Numbered from the stretch's first letter, positions 13,428-21,050 are shown. The stretch: 39,639 nucleotides of DNA from Alphaproteobacteria bacterium (GCA_002401695.1 NVTV01000013.1:1-39639); one strand, 5' to 3'. Notes: a model not told the origin generated them from the letters alone. Numbers and translations: made by a program.

Positions 13428-13819
13428 GGAAGCGCGCCAAGAAATGTTGGACGCCCTCAGAGGAATCTAAAATTTTACCTCACCTATTCAGCGACCTTAC
13501 GCTTATTGAGATTGCAGCGTTGGTTAAGCCTCAACTGCCGAACCGAGGACTCGTTCCAATCCGTAACCGCATTACTGTCTTACGATCGCAACAAAGGGCG
13601 CGGGAAAGCGTTAAGGTTAAGCGCCGTACAATCAAAGTGATCACCACAGGTTGCCAGACATGCGGCGCGGAAACTATCGGCAAGTTTTGTGAGGAACACG
13701 CACGGGCAGGGTTTCCTAAAGACATGGGAACGGATGATTTGCAATCCCTAACATCATGGGCAGCGAAAGAATGCCGCAAGAACAATGTCACAATGCCAAA
13801 GTTGAGGGTGGCAACATGA
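13424..13819 (+). CDS. Small protein with Myb-like N-terminus and CxxC...C..H zinc motif
   Basis: 131 residues. KKCWTPSEESKILPHLFSDLTLIEIAALVK (7-36) resembles a SANT/Myb-type helical DNA-binding unit. CQTCGAETIGKFCEEH (76-91) supplies three Cys and one His for zinc. It ends PKLRVAT, nearly the same as the methyltransferase end (PKLRVAA). The shared DNA (GAGGGTGGCA) provides the ribosome site of the following gene in both cases. Confidence 0.65.
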   Translation: MRKRAKKCWTPSEESKILPHLFSDLTLIEIAALVKPQLPNRGLVPIRNRITVLRSQQRARESVKVKRRTIKVITTGCQTCGAETIGKFCEEHARAGFPKDMGTDDLQSLTSWAAKECRKNNVTMPKLRVAT

Positions 13820-14253
13820 CGGGCGTACAATCCTTTGATTTGAATGTTGAGGCGATGAGCCGTGATGAGCTTCAAGACGCTTATTTCGACGCTGTGCATC
13901 AGTATGAGGAAATTACCGGAGGCGATGAGACCACACTACGCTTACAAAAATACATGCAGTCCTTGCCTTCGTTAGAGGGTGTGAACTCCAAAGGAAGTAA
14001 GCAGACAGCCAAAACGCTGTCATTGCTTCTGACGGGCAGAATTATAACCCACGAATATCTAACAGAAATAATTGCAATCCACAGTACGAATGCAAGGTTC
14101 AGTCTAGGCGGTGTAGTGATTCACCGAATCCGAAAATATTTAACACCTCTAGGGATTGAAATAGAAAATATATATGGCGTTGGCTTTCAAATGCCCAAGC
14201 ATTCCATTGATAGACTGCGGTCGCTAATAGCAGTGAGCGAGAACACACCATGA
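13816..14253 (+). CDS. OmpR-like winged-helix protein without receiver domain
   Basis: 145 residues from MTGVQSFDLN (ATGA overlap; the longer frame lies inside the previous gene). The C-terminal half, TGRIITHEYLTEIIAIHSTNARFSLGGVVIHRIRKYLTPLGIEIENIYGVGFQM, follows the OmpR/PhoB effector domain. The recognition helix ends in HRIRKYL and is followed by the IENIYGVGFQM hairpin (compare IETVRGVGYRL). There is no phosphoacceptor domain, so it would not answer a histidine kinase directly. It could be a transcription regulator of the right operon or of host genes. Confidence 0.75.
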   Translation: MTGVQSFDLNVEAMSRDELQDAYFDAVHQYEEITGGDETTLRLQKYMQSLPSLEGVNSKGSKQTAKTLSLLLTGRIITHEYLTEIIAIHSTNARFSLGGVVIHRIRKYLTPLGIEIENIYGVGFQMPKHSIDRLRSLIAVSENTP

Positions 14254-14432
14254 GCGATTTAAGAGGTTACGATAACAACCGCGAACAAAGACTAGCGGGC
14301 AAAATCGAAGCGTATTGGGCAGAGCGCGGGCGAGCGGCAAGCGTCAAAACAACGGCTGGTGTCTTCAATCAGAAGACAAGCATTTTAACGACAATCACCA
14401 CTAGCAATATAATCAACGGGTGGCCGCAATGA
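14250..14432 (+). CDS. 60-aa hypothetical protein
   Basis: The protein starts MSDLRGYDNNREQRLAGKIEAYW. Basic and polar, with ATGA overlap upstream and another at its own end. WAERGRAASVKTTAGVFNQK may form a short helix-turn-helix-like segment but is too short to assign. Confidence 0.6.
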   Translation: MSDLRGYDNNREQRLAGKIEAYWAERGRAASVKTTAGVFNQKTSILTTITTSNIINGWPQ

Positions 14433-14575
14433 CCATCGTGGAACAGCTTGAAGCACAATTGGAAATAGTCTCACGGATATGCGCGGGCAAATATGCCACG
14501 GATAGGGATTTGCAGCGAAAGGCGTCACTGGGGCGCAGGATTCGGGATGAGAAAGCAAAGGGAGAAAGACCATGA
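14429..14575 (+). CDS. 48-aa helical hypothetical peptide
   Basis: The peptide starts MTIVEQLEAQLEIVSRICAGK and ends DEKAKGERP. It is amphipathic helix, highly charged. Coupled to both neighbours by ATGA overlaps, which is the main reason to accept it. The function is unknown. Confidence 0.6.
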   Translation: MTIVEQLEAQLEIVSRICAGKYATDRDLQRKASLGRRIRDEKAKGERP

Positions 14576-15369
14576 TTCCAGTAGTGGGAGGTAAGGCGTG
14601 GCAAGCGTATGCAGGGATAGGCAAAATGGCTGATTTCAAACACGGCGTTCGATACGAAATAGGCAAGCATCAAGCTCCAGAGTGCGTTGATTTAAATCTA
14701 TGGACAGCTGGTAAGTGCGGGTCAATAGCCGGAATTTGGCAATATAGTAAAGCAAATGGCTGGTCTGTGAAATACGAGAGGGAATGTAAAAGGCACGAAA
14801 CCTTGAAGCTTGGGTATCATCATTATTTCTCCCTATATCCAGTAGTTGAACAGCAGGCAGAGCCTAAAAGTGCGCGTGATGAAATGGCTTTGATTATGGC
14901 TGAGATGGACGGTAAAACAGAAAAACTGGTTGGCGGCGAAAGCGTTATAGACCGTGACGCATATGACGGATTTTGCTCAGAAGCTGACAACATAATCAAA
15001 CACCTCTTTAAACGCGGCTACGAATTAAAATATGTACTGGACGAAGACCAGATGAGTGTGTGTGAAACAGACAGAATGCTTAGGCGTCTTTATCCACCAA
15101 AACCCGATCAAAGGGACGTACAGCAAATATTCAACAAACAACACTCTCAGGCAATCAGTGACACTATGAAAGCACAAGAAGAGAGAGAGTTACGCAGAGG
15201 CTCCAAGCCCCCAACATGGCAACGGTATTTAGATGAGGACGGGGACTTTGTCTTGAGTGATAACGCCGACGAAAGTTGGCTCGCGGTAGTTTTTAGCCAA
15301 GGTGAAACGAGGGAATGGGAAAAGCCCATGCGCGATTTCCTGAACCACAAACACCCAAAGGAGGCATAG
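14572..15369 (+). CDS. Hypothetical protein (265 aa) before the NusG-like gene
   Basis: The protein starts MIPVVGGKAWQAYAGIGKMA. Parts look globular (about 20-90, rich in Trp/Tyr/Gly). Residues 100-200 are helical and charged. The C-terminus (DEDGDFVLSDNADESWLAVVFSQGETREWEKPMRDFLNHKHPKEA) is acidic. No domain recognised. It starts by ATGA overlap and stops directly before the NusG-like ATG. Its last codons contain AAAGGAGGCATAG, the ribosome site of that gene. Confidence 0.7.
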   Translation: MIPVVGGKAWQAYAGIGKMADFKHGVRYEIGKHQAPECVDLNLWTAGKCGSIAGIWQYSKANGWSVKYERECKRHETLKLGYHHYFSLYPVVEQQAEPKSARDEMALIMAEMDGKTEKLVGGESVIDRDAYDGFCSEADNIIKHLFKRGYELKYVLDEDQMSVCETDRMLRRLYPPKPDQRDVQQIFNKQHSQAISDTMKAQEERELRRGSKPPTWQRYLDEDGDFVLSDNADESWLAVVFSQGETREWEKPMRDFLNHKHPKEA

Positions 15370-15978
15370 ATGAAATACCCACATTGGCACATAATCCGCA
15401 CGGCCCCGCTTCAAGAGATAAAAGTACATGATGCTTTGTACGCGGTTGGCATTAGCGTGTTCACGCCATGTGAAATAAAGGTACAGGCCAAGAACCAGTA
15501 TGAAGCCCTAAAAGGAACAGAGCGCCAAGCCGTAATATACCCGCTTTTCAAAACATACACATTCGCCAAGGTCGCAATGAACCACCCTGTATTGATGGAC
15601 TTAAGGGATAGGCGTATGGTGTATTGGTTCCTTGGCAATGAGCACAAGCCTTACCGACTTAAGCAGGACGCGATAGACCGCATGGATAAGGCCACAGGCT
15701 ACAACCAGTACGACCCGCGCAAACATAGCCTAAAACACAAAGCGGACACACCAGAGGCGTTTATGCGCTCAGGCTTTGAATTTAAAGAGGGTGATTACGT
15801 CCAGTTTGAGCGGGGGATGCATGATAATATCCCGCTAATGGTTGTGGGTTTTGCCAATGGTGACCGGGATGCCAAGGTTATGCTTAAGGCGTTTGGTAGG
15901 GAAATGATGCAAACTATCCCGATTAGCGAGCTGATTCTGTTGCGGACGGGCAAGAGAAAAGTGCAAGACGCCGCTTGA
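15370..15978 (+). CDS. NusG/RfaH-like transcription antitermination protein
   Basis: 202 residues. The N-terminal part reads WHIIRTAPLQEIKVHDALYAVGISVFTPCE (6-35) and then RQAVIYPLFKTYTFAKV (52-68). This is the NGN domain pattern: Trp start, helix, xxFxP, then PLFxxYxF. The C-terminal part, FKEGDYVQFERGMHDNIPLMVVGFANGDRDAKVMLKAFGREMMQTIPISELIL, is a KOW domain (GD.V...G, then LxxFGR). NusG paralogues bind RNA polymerase and suppress pausing or termination. As last gene of the right operon, just upstream of a strong terminator and the late genes, it is the likely functional counterpart of lambda Q. Confidence 0.85.
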   Translation: MKYPHWHIIRTAPLQEIKVHDALYAVGISVFTPCEIKVQAKNQYEALKGTERQAVIYPLFKTYTFAKVAMNHPVLMDLRDRRMVYWFLGNEHKPYRLKQDAIDRMDKATGYNQYDPRKHSLKHKADTPEAFMRSGFEFKEGDYVQFERGMHDNIPLMVVGFANGDRDAKVMLKAFGREMMQTIPISELILLRTGKRKVQDAA

Positions 15979-16114
15979 CTTGTTGATTTGTTGAACTTAG
16001 CGTAGCTAACGACACACGGGCTTTCTCTATTAGTACGGGATTCAAAGCTTGATGCCAAGGCAACATCACTTTGCCGCTATGGGAGAGGTGACTTTGGCAA
16101 TAAATAATTAACAG

Positions 16115-16141
16115 ACCTCGCCATGCAGGGCGGGGTTTTTT
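16115..16141 (+). terminator. Strong rho-independent terminator after the right operon
   Basis: ACCTCGCC (16115-16122) pairs with GGCGGGGT (16129-16136) around a 6-nt loop (one G-U pair), followed by TTTTTT. It ends early-right transcription 137 bp after the NusG-like gene, where an antiterminated complex would have to read through. The rest of 15979-16223 has no convincing gene. It contains a perfect CGAGCGCTCG palindrome near 16166-16175. Confidence 0.85.
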
Positions 16142-16223
16142 ATTGGCTAAACGCCAACCGAATAGCGAGCGCTCGACACGCGAAAAACAAAGCCTAGAGC
16201 ATTATCAACACTGCGAGGCTCGC

Positions 16224-16421
16224 TTACTTCATATCAACCTTGCCCTTGTCCATCCACTCTAGGGCATTCCAAAAGCGTTCAGGGATAGGGTCTACATCAC
16301 CAGACACATGCCGGGATATTGTACCCCGGCTTACACATACAAGCGGGTGCAAGGAGAATTGGTTTTGAGAAAGGCCAAGAGCTTTGATCATGGCCGCATA
16401 GTTCTCTTTAGTGTGTTTCAT
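16224..16421 (-). CDS. Small HTH regulator (65 aa)
   Basis: The protein starts MKHTKENYAAMIKALGLSQNQ. ALGLSQNQFSLHPLVCVSRGTISRHVSGDVDPIPERFWNALEWM matches a short XRE-type helix-turn-helix. It is preceded by AAAGGATTTATA and transcribed away from the tRNA and late genes. A minus promoter and a TGTTGCA/TGCAACA palindrome lie about 200 bp upstream. It probably represses its own promoter and perhaps late-region transcription. Confidence 0.75.
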   Translation of the reverse strand: MKHTKENYAAMIKALGLSQNQFSLHPLVCVSRGTISRHVSGDVDPIPERFWNALEWMDKGKVDMK

Positions 16422-16468
16422 TATAAATCCTTGAAAAGGAAGGCAATCAGTGTTATCTAATGTTCTGT

Positions 16469-16490
16469 GAGGGGAGCTTTCGCCCCCCTC
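16469..16490 (-). other. Stable hairpin with GAAA tetraloop in the HTH-unit leader
   Basis: On the minus strand, GAGGGG pairs with CCCCTC and an inner GC-GAAA-GC cap closes the loop. It lies 5 bp after the tiny ORF stop (16496) and 48 bp before the HTH gene. There is no uridine tract, so attenuation, RNA stability or translational separation is more likely than simple termination. Confidence 0.6.
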
Positions 16491-16495
16491 TTGGA

Positions 16496-16552
16496 TTACT
16501 TAGTCCGTCTGTTCAACTTCTTAAGTATCCAAATCAGAACAATTAAAATCAC
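16496..16552 (-). CDS. Possible 18-aa hydrophobic peptide
   Basis: A GTG-started ORF reading MILIVLIWILKKLNRRTK, with an excellent ribosome site (AGGAAGG, 7 nt before the start). The shape is a short hydrophobic helix with a basic tail, as in small membrane toxins or leader peptides. It lies in the leader of the HTH regulator between two stable hairpins. Translation is plausible but unproven. Confidence 0.4.
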   Translation of the reverse strand: MILIVLIWILKKLNRRTK

Positions 16553-16574
16553 ATAATCACCTTCCTTTCTGTTT

Positions 16575-16598
16575 GTCGCGGGGTTCATTCCCTGCGAC
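16575..16598 (-). other. Hairpin at the predicted 5' end of the HTH-unit transcript
   Basis: GTCGCGGGG (16575-16583) pairs with CCCTGCGAC (16590-16598), giving a 9-bp stem with one G-U pair and a 6-nt loop. The predicted minus start site is close to 16598, so the RNA would begin with this stem, which should protect it from decay. Confidence 0.55.
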
Positions 16599-16604
16599 TA
16601 CTAT

Positions 16605-16635
16605 TATATAACATACAATGTTGCACTATGCAACA
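16605..16635 (-). promoter_or_regulatory. Promoter and palindromic operator of the HTH unit
   Basis: On the minus strand, TTGCAT (16633-16628) and TATATA (16610-16605) are spaced by 17 bp. The -35 lies within TGTTGCA-CTA-TGCAACA (16619-16635), a perfect 7-bp-arm palindrome. The string TTGCACTAT recurs at 16651-16659, giving an extra half-site towards the tRNA. Autorepression by the small HTH protein is the simplest reading. Confidence 0.65.
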
Positions 16636-16688
16636 CTTAATGTTGTTTTATTGCACTATTTTATGGGTAAATAGGCACTTTTTTATAA

Positions 16689-16765
16689 TGCGGGGTGGAG
16701 CAGTTCGGTAGCTCGCGTGGCTCATAACCACGAGGTCGCAGGTTCAAATCCTGCCCACGCAACCA
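16689..16765 (+). tRNA. Initiator-type tRNA-fMet (CAU anticodon)
   Basis: 77 nt with encoded CCA. The D arm GAGC/GCTC has the A11-U24 pair. The anticodon loop CTCATAA and T arm GCAGG-TTCAAAT-CCTGC agree closely with bacterial tRNA-fMet in layout. Differences from the usual bacterial initiator: U1-A72 in place of the C1-A72 mismatch, UGG/CCA at 29-31/39-41 in place of GGG/CCC, and a G5-A68 mismatch. A TATAAT at 16684-16689 overlaps its first base, so it is more likely cut from a longer transcript than made from that box. Confidence 0.9.
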
Positions 16766-16962
16766 AATTTACGGCGTCTGAACGTTGGCCGTAAAACAGC
16801 GGAGTTATCGCCCGCGCCTACTGTTCATTGATCAACCGTCAATGACAACGATGCCGTGAGCATCACAAATGCGATTGCCGCATAGGCAATTAGCGGGGAG
16901 CGCCGGAAGCCTGGCAACAGAAGTTCCGGCATTTAATTACACAAAACAAAAAGGAAAAGACC
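16766..16962 (+). ncRNA. Structured noncoding stretch between tRNA and late genes
   Basis: 197 bp with no convincing ORF but three stems: TTTACGGC/GCCGTAAA (16768-16795), ATTGCC/GGCAAT (16874-16890) and GCCGGAA/TTCCGGC (16902-16930). The last is followed by ATTTAATTA and could be a weak terminator. It may be a processed leader of the late message, a small RNA, or part of a packaging start near the terminase genes. Confidence 0.35.
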
Positions 16963-17268
16963 ATGAGTACCAACGTAGCGACATTGCAGCCGACAACTAA
17001 ACCAACAGGCAATATTGAATATATAGTGCAGATGCTTGAGAGCATTGCCAACCAATCGGAAGAAACCGCAAATAGGGTGGGGTTTTTCACTAGAGAGCTA
17101 ATTGGGGCTACCTGCGATATATTGGAAGACAATGCCAAACCAGCATTGCCGCCAGAGCCAGAAGCAACAGTGACTAATAGCATGAAGCGTTTGTGTATGA
17201 AGATAGAAAACAACTTAAACGCCATTGAAAACGATGCGCACCGCTTGAACAAATCGATAGGTCAGTAG
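16963..17268 (+). CDS. Hypothetical protein before terminase (101 aa)
   Basis: The protein starts MSTNVATLQPTTKPTGNIEY. Two helical parts (about 17-55 and 73-98) are joined by a Pro-rich linker (KPALPPEPEAT). AAGGAAAAGACC precedes the ATG. No family recognised. Its place directly before the terminase small subunit suggests a packaging or regulatory accessory. Confidence 0.65.
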   Translation: MSTNVATLQPTTKPTGNIEYIVQMLESIANQSEETANRVGFFTRELIGATCDILEDNAKPALPPEPEATVTNSMKRLCMKIENNLNAIENDAHRLNKSIGQ

Positions 17269-17291
17269 CATGACATATATTGAGGGCTGTG

Positions 17292-17762
17292 ATGGCTAAA
17301 GACAAACGACAAGGCAATCAATTTTGGAAAGCTCGCAAGACACACGGACGTAAGCCAATATTTGCTACACCAGAAGAATTGTGGGAAGCCTGCGAAGAGT
17401 ATCTCGAATGGGTAGAAGCCAACCCGCTAATTACCGTAGAAACTGTTAAATTTCAGGGCAGGGCATCATTGACAGAAGTACCAAAGATGAGAGCAATGAC
17501 TGAAATAGGCTTGTGTGTATTCTTAAAAATTGGCCAATCAACATGGGATGACTACAAAAACAAAGATGATTTTTCGGAAGTCACAACGCGAGTAGTAGAT
17601 ATTATCTATACACAGAAGTTCACAGGGGCGGCGGCTGACTTGCTCAATCCAAACATAATTGCACGGGATTTAGGGCTTGCGGACAAGAAGGAATTAACGG
17701 GCAAAGACGGAGCCGAATTGCCCGCCGCAGTTATCAATGTCACAACAACCGCCGCCACTTAA
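17292..17762 (+). CDS. Terminase small subunit (P22 gp3-like)
   Basis: 156 residues from MAKDKRQGNQ, with GAGGG upstream. ATPEELWEACEEYLEWVEANPL is followed by KFQGRASLTEVPKMRAMTEIGLCVFLKIGQSTWDDYK and DIIYTQKFTGAAADLLNPNIIARDLGLADK. This is the conserved layout of podoviral gp3-type DNA-packaging proteins. It recognises the packaging start and feeds DNA to the large subunit. P22-type terminases usually package headfuls, which fits circular permutation. Confidence 0.9.
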   Translation: MAKDKRQGNQFWKARKTHGRKPIFATPEELWEACEEYLEWVEANPLITVETVKFQGRASLTEVPKMRAMTEIGLCVFLKIGQSTWDDYKNKDDFSEVTTRVVDIIYTQKFTGAAADLLNPNIIARDLGLADKKELTGKDGAELPAAVINVTTTAAT

Positions 17763-19236
17763 TCTCCATTTACACCCTCAGCAATATAAAGCGTTTATTT
17801 CGCTGGCAACGGAGATATTTTACGGAGGCGCAGCAGGCGGAGGCAAAAGCCATTACTTACGTGCAGCGGCGATTATATTCGCCACGTTGATACCCGGTCT
17901 GCAAGTTTATTTATTCAGGCGGCTACGTGAGGACTTGATTAAAAACCATATGGAGGGCCCACAAGGGTTTCGCGTCATGTTGGCGGAATGGGTACAGTTT
18001 GGCTATTGCGATATTGTTGGCGATGAGATCAGGTTTTACAACGGCTCGAAAATCTATCTTTGTCACTGTAAGGACGAAAAGCACAGGTTTAAATATCAGG
18101 GCGCGGAAATACATTTATTGCTGATCGATGAGCTGACGCATTTTACCGAACTGATTTACAGGTTTTTGCGCAATCGGGTTCGTATGGTCGGCATTAAGGT
18201 GCCTAAAAGCCTTGAGGGTTTATTCCCGCGCATAGTTGCATCGGGCAACCCCGGCAATATCGGGCACTTGTTCGTGAAAAACACGTTCATAGACAAATTG
18301 GTGCCACTAGAGATTAAACGCATGGAGCCGAGAGAGGGCGGTATGCTGCGGCAGTTCATTCCTGCCAAGCTTGAGGATAATCCCTCAATGACCGAACACG
18401 ACCCGCTTTATGTGCATAGGCTTGAGGGTCTCGGCTCTGCGGAGCTTGTCAAGGCGATGCGGCACGGTGATTGGGACGTTGTAGAGGGCGCGTTCTTTGA
18501 TTGCTGGTCGTCTTCAATGCATGTCTTGAGGCCGTTTGAAGTGCCGAAAGAGTGGCCGAGGTTCATATCAGGGGATTGGGGCAGCGCAAGGCCGTTCTCA
18601 TTCGGTTGGTGGGCTGTTGTCAGTGATGATTATCAGCATGACGGTATGATACTGCCGAGGGGCGCACTCATAAGATACCGTGAATGGTACGGCATGGAAA
18701 AGGACAAGCCCAACACCGGGCTAAAGCTTACGTCTGAACAAGTGGGCGCGGGGCTTAAGAAAAGAAACATCGACAAAGTTATGCACGGGGTTTTAGACCC
18801 CGCCGCCTTTGCTGAGGACGGTGGGCCGAGCCATGCGGAACGAATACTGAAATCATCGGGAATTGCCTTTAGACGCGCAGACAATAAGCGGGTGCCCACA
18901 CGGGGTGCCATGGGCGGTTGGGATATGATGCGGCAAAGGTTTATTGGTATAGACCCGATTTTAGATGAGCACGACAAGTTATTAGCTGTGACCCAGCCCA
19001 TGATTTACGTTTTCAGCACATGCCGGGACAGCATTAGAACTATCCCTGTTCTCCAACACGACGACTTAAGGCCAGAAGACTTAGACACGAATGGTGAAGA
19101 CCATGCGGCTGACGAATGGCGCTATGTCTGCATGTCTCGCCCTTGGAGCAAACCAGTGAGCGCAGGCGGACAGAAGCCGCGCGATGCATATCAACCCGTA
19201 AAAGAAGAGGAGGACAATGAATGGCAAACAGCATAA
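17737..19236 (+). CDS. Terminase large subunit (ATPase/nuclease)
   Basis: 499 residues. Walker A is GGAAGGGKS (30-38) and Walker B is LLLIDE (127-132). The nuclease begins at FISGDWGSARPFSFGWW (Asp280), with DPAAF and DHAADEW further on as metal ligands. It drives DNA into the prohead and makes the terminal cut. It overlaps the small subunit by 26 bp and ends within the start of the portal gene. Confidence 0.97.
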   Translation: MSQQPPPLNLHLHPQQYKAFISLATEIFYGGAAGGGKSHYLRAAAIIFATLIPGLQVYLFRRLREDLIKNHMEGPQGFRVMLAEWVQFGYCDIVGDEIRFYNGSKIYLCHCKDEKHRFKYQGAEIHLLLIDELTHFTELIYRFLRNRVRMVGIKVPKSLEGLFPRIVASGNPGNIGHLFVKNTFIDKLVPLEIKRMEPREGGMLRQFIPAKLEDNPSMTEHDPLYVHRLEGLGSAELVKAMRHGDWDVVEGAFFDCWSSSMHVLRPFEVPKEWPRFISGDWGSARPFSFGWWAVVSDDYQHDGMILPRGALIRYREWYGMEKDKPNTGLKLTSEQVGAGLKKRNIDKVMHGVLDPAAFAEDGGPSHAERILKSSGIAFRRADNKRVPTRGAMGGWDMMRQRFIGIDPILDEHDKLLAVTQPMIYVFSTCRDSIRTIPVLQHDDLRPEDLDTNGEDHAADEWRYVCMSRPWSKPVSAGGQKPRDAYQPVKEEEDNEWQTA

Positions 19237-21050
19237 ATATTGAACTCCTCAAAAAAGAATACCGCTCCGGCATTACCGGAACAAGCGAAACGCGCACCGA
19301 AGCCTTGAAAGCGCGGTCTTACAAAGACGGGAAGCCGTACACACCAATGCAACTCGCTATCTTTGCCAAGCGCAAACAGCCTGTTATTGTCTATAACCGG
19401 GTGCGTAAAAAGGTGAACGGCCTGCTTGGCTTCGAGATAACCAGGCGCACTGACCCGATAGCTTACGGACGTACTGAGCAAGACATGGCGGCTGCTTCAA
19501 CGGCAACCAAAATATTGCGCTTTATTGAAGAAGACCAAAACATTGACGGGCATGTCACTACCTCCTTTGATAATATGATCGTGGAAGGCACGGGCGGAAT
19601 TGAAGTAACCATTGTGAAGAAAAAACCAGACTTTGCAGTGAATGTACGGGCATTGCCGTGGGAGATGTTATATTATGACCCGCGTTCTCGTAAGCCTGAC
19701 TTTTCAGATGCCAGCTTCAAAGGTATTTCCGAATGGATGAGCCTTGATGAAGCCCTGACGCGCTACGGCAAGGAAAAGCAAAACTTGCTTGAGTTCAGCG
19801 AGGGCGGCGACGATTTAGAAGAAGACGAAAGTACCGAGGACAGACCCGCCAAGCTTTGGTTTGATGAAACAGGGAAACGAGTACGTGTTGTGCAACATTG
19901 GCGCATACAGGGTGGGCAATGGCACTATTACACCTTCACAGGCCAAGGCATTATTGAGGAAGGGGTTAGCCCTTACAAAGATGATGAAGGTCAGACCGTT
20001 TGTTCGCTCAATTTGATGAGCACCTATGTAGACAAGGATAATATCCGCCACGGCATAGTTAGAGATTTATTCGGGCCGCAAGACGAGATCAACCACAGAC
20101 GTTCTAAACTATTACACAAGCTTTCCGAGCGGCAATTCTTTTATTCGTCCGGCTCACTAGCTGACCCCGCCAAGACGAGGCGCGAGCTTAAAAAGCCGGA
20201 CGGTGTTATCGAGGTAAGCCACGGAGAATACGGCAAGCAATTTGGTATTATTAAAGATGATAAAGGATTGGCGGGGCAGGCTGAACTATTGGCCGAGGCC
20301 AAGGCCGAAATTGATACTCAAGGCATAAACCCTGCGCTCATTGGCCGAGAATCAGGAGCGGCAAGCGGTCGGGCTATTTTGGCTACACAGCAGGGCGCGA
20401 TTGCAGAAGAGGCCATAGTGTTTGACCGTCTGCGAGCGTTTAAATTGACCATCTACAAAGCGGCGTGGAACATGGCTAAACAGTTTTACAGGGCAGAGCG
20501 CGTTATCCGCATAACGGATGATAGACGTGCGCCTGAATTCATTGGCCTGAATAAAATCGTGGCATATACGCCAGAGGGTAAGCCAATCGTCAATAACCCG
20601 ATCGCCAGAATGAATGTCGACCTGATTATTGATGAAGTTCAGGACAGTGCGACATTGCAGGCGGAAGAGTTCGAGAAAATCACACGTCTCATGGAGAGTG
20701 TGCCTAACTTCGCCGCCGAGGTGGATATGATCGATGTGCTTAAGGCTTCAAGCTTGACCAATAAGCATGAGTGGATTGAGAAAATCGAGAAGAAGCGCGA
20801 ACAGGCCGCTAAACAGCCGCCAAACCCAATGCAGGAACAGGCCGTGCAACTTGAATTAGCTGAAAAGCAAGCGGGCATTAAAGACAAGGTGTCTGGCGCT
20901 GAACTCAAGGACGCGAAAACAATTAAGACAATGGCCGAAATTGGCGAGACCAAGGCCAAAGAAAACAAATTAGATGTAGAATCCCGTGTTGTGCCGTTTC
21001 AGGCCGCACATGCCGCCGCACATGCGCAACAGGGTGTTCCTCACAGATAA
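19221..21050 (+). CDS. Portal protein (P22 gp1-like)
   Basis: 609 residues, starting after AAGAGGAGG. Landmarks of the P22 portal family: VIVYNRVRKKVNGLLGFEITRR, a long central region with WEMLYYDPRSRKPDFSDA and HGIVRDLFGPQDEINHRRSKLLHKL, then INPALIGRESGAASGRAILATQQG. The C-terminal 130 residues are a helical, charged barrel-like tail. It forms the dodecameric DNA gate at one vertex. Confidence 0.95.
   Translation: MANSINIELLKKEYRSGITGTSETRTEALKARSYKDGKPYTPMQLAIFAKRKQPVIVYNRVRKKVNGLLGFEITRRTDPIAYGRTEQDMAAASTATKILRFIEEDQNIDGHVTTSFDNMIVEGTGGIEVTIVKKKPDFAVNVRALPWEMLYYDPRSRKPDFSDASFKGISEWMSLDEALTRYGKEKQNLLEFSEGGDDLEEDESTEDRPAKLWFDETGKRVRVVQHWRIQGGQWHYYTFTGQGIIEEGVSPYKDDEGQTVCSLNLMSTYVDKDNIRHGIVRDLFGPQDEINHRRSKLLHKLSERQFFYSSGSLADPAKTRRELKKPDGVIEVSHGEYGKQFGIIKDDKGLAGQAELLAEAKAEIDTQGINPALIGRESGAASGRAILATQQGAIAEEAIVFDRLRAFKLTIYKAAWNMAKQFYRAERVIRITDDRRAPEFIGLNKIVAYTPEGKPIVNNPIARMNVDLIIDEVQDSATLQAEEFEKITRLMESVPNFAAEVDMIDVLKASSLTNKHEWIEKIEKKREQAAKQPPNPMQEQAVQLELAEKQAGIKDKVSGAELKDAKTIKTMAEIGETKAKENKLDVESRVVPFQAAHAAAHAQQGVPHR

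Noticed and set aside
16684..16689. TATAAT as the promoter of the tRNA
   Set aside because: It overlaps the first base of the tRNA, so transcripts from it would start inside the molecule. The -35 at correct distance is also poor.
16689..16765. tRNA gene as the phage attachment site
   Set aside because: The integrase and its repeat-rich flank are about 19 kb away, and the tRNA is complete with CCA inside the late region. It is cargo rather than att.
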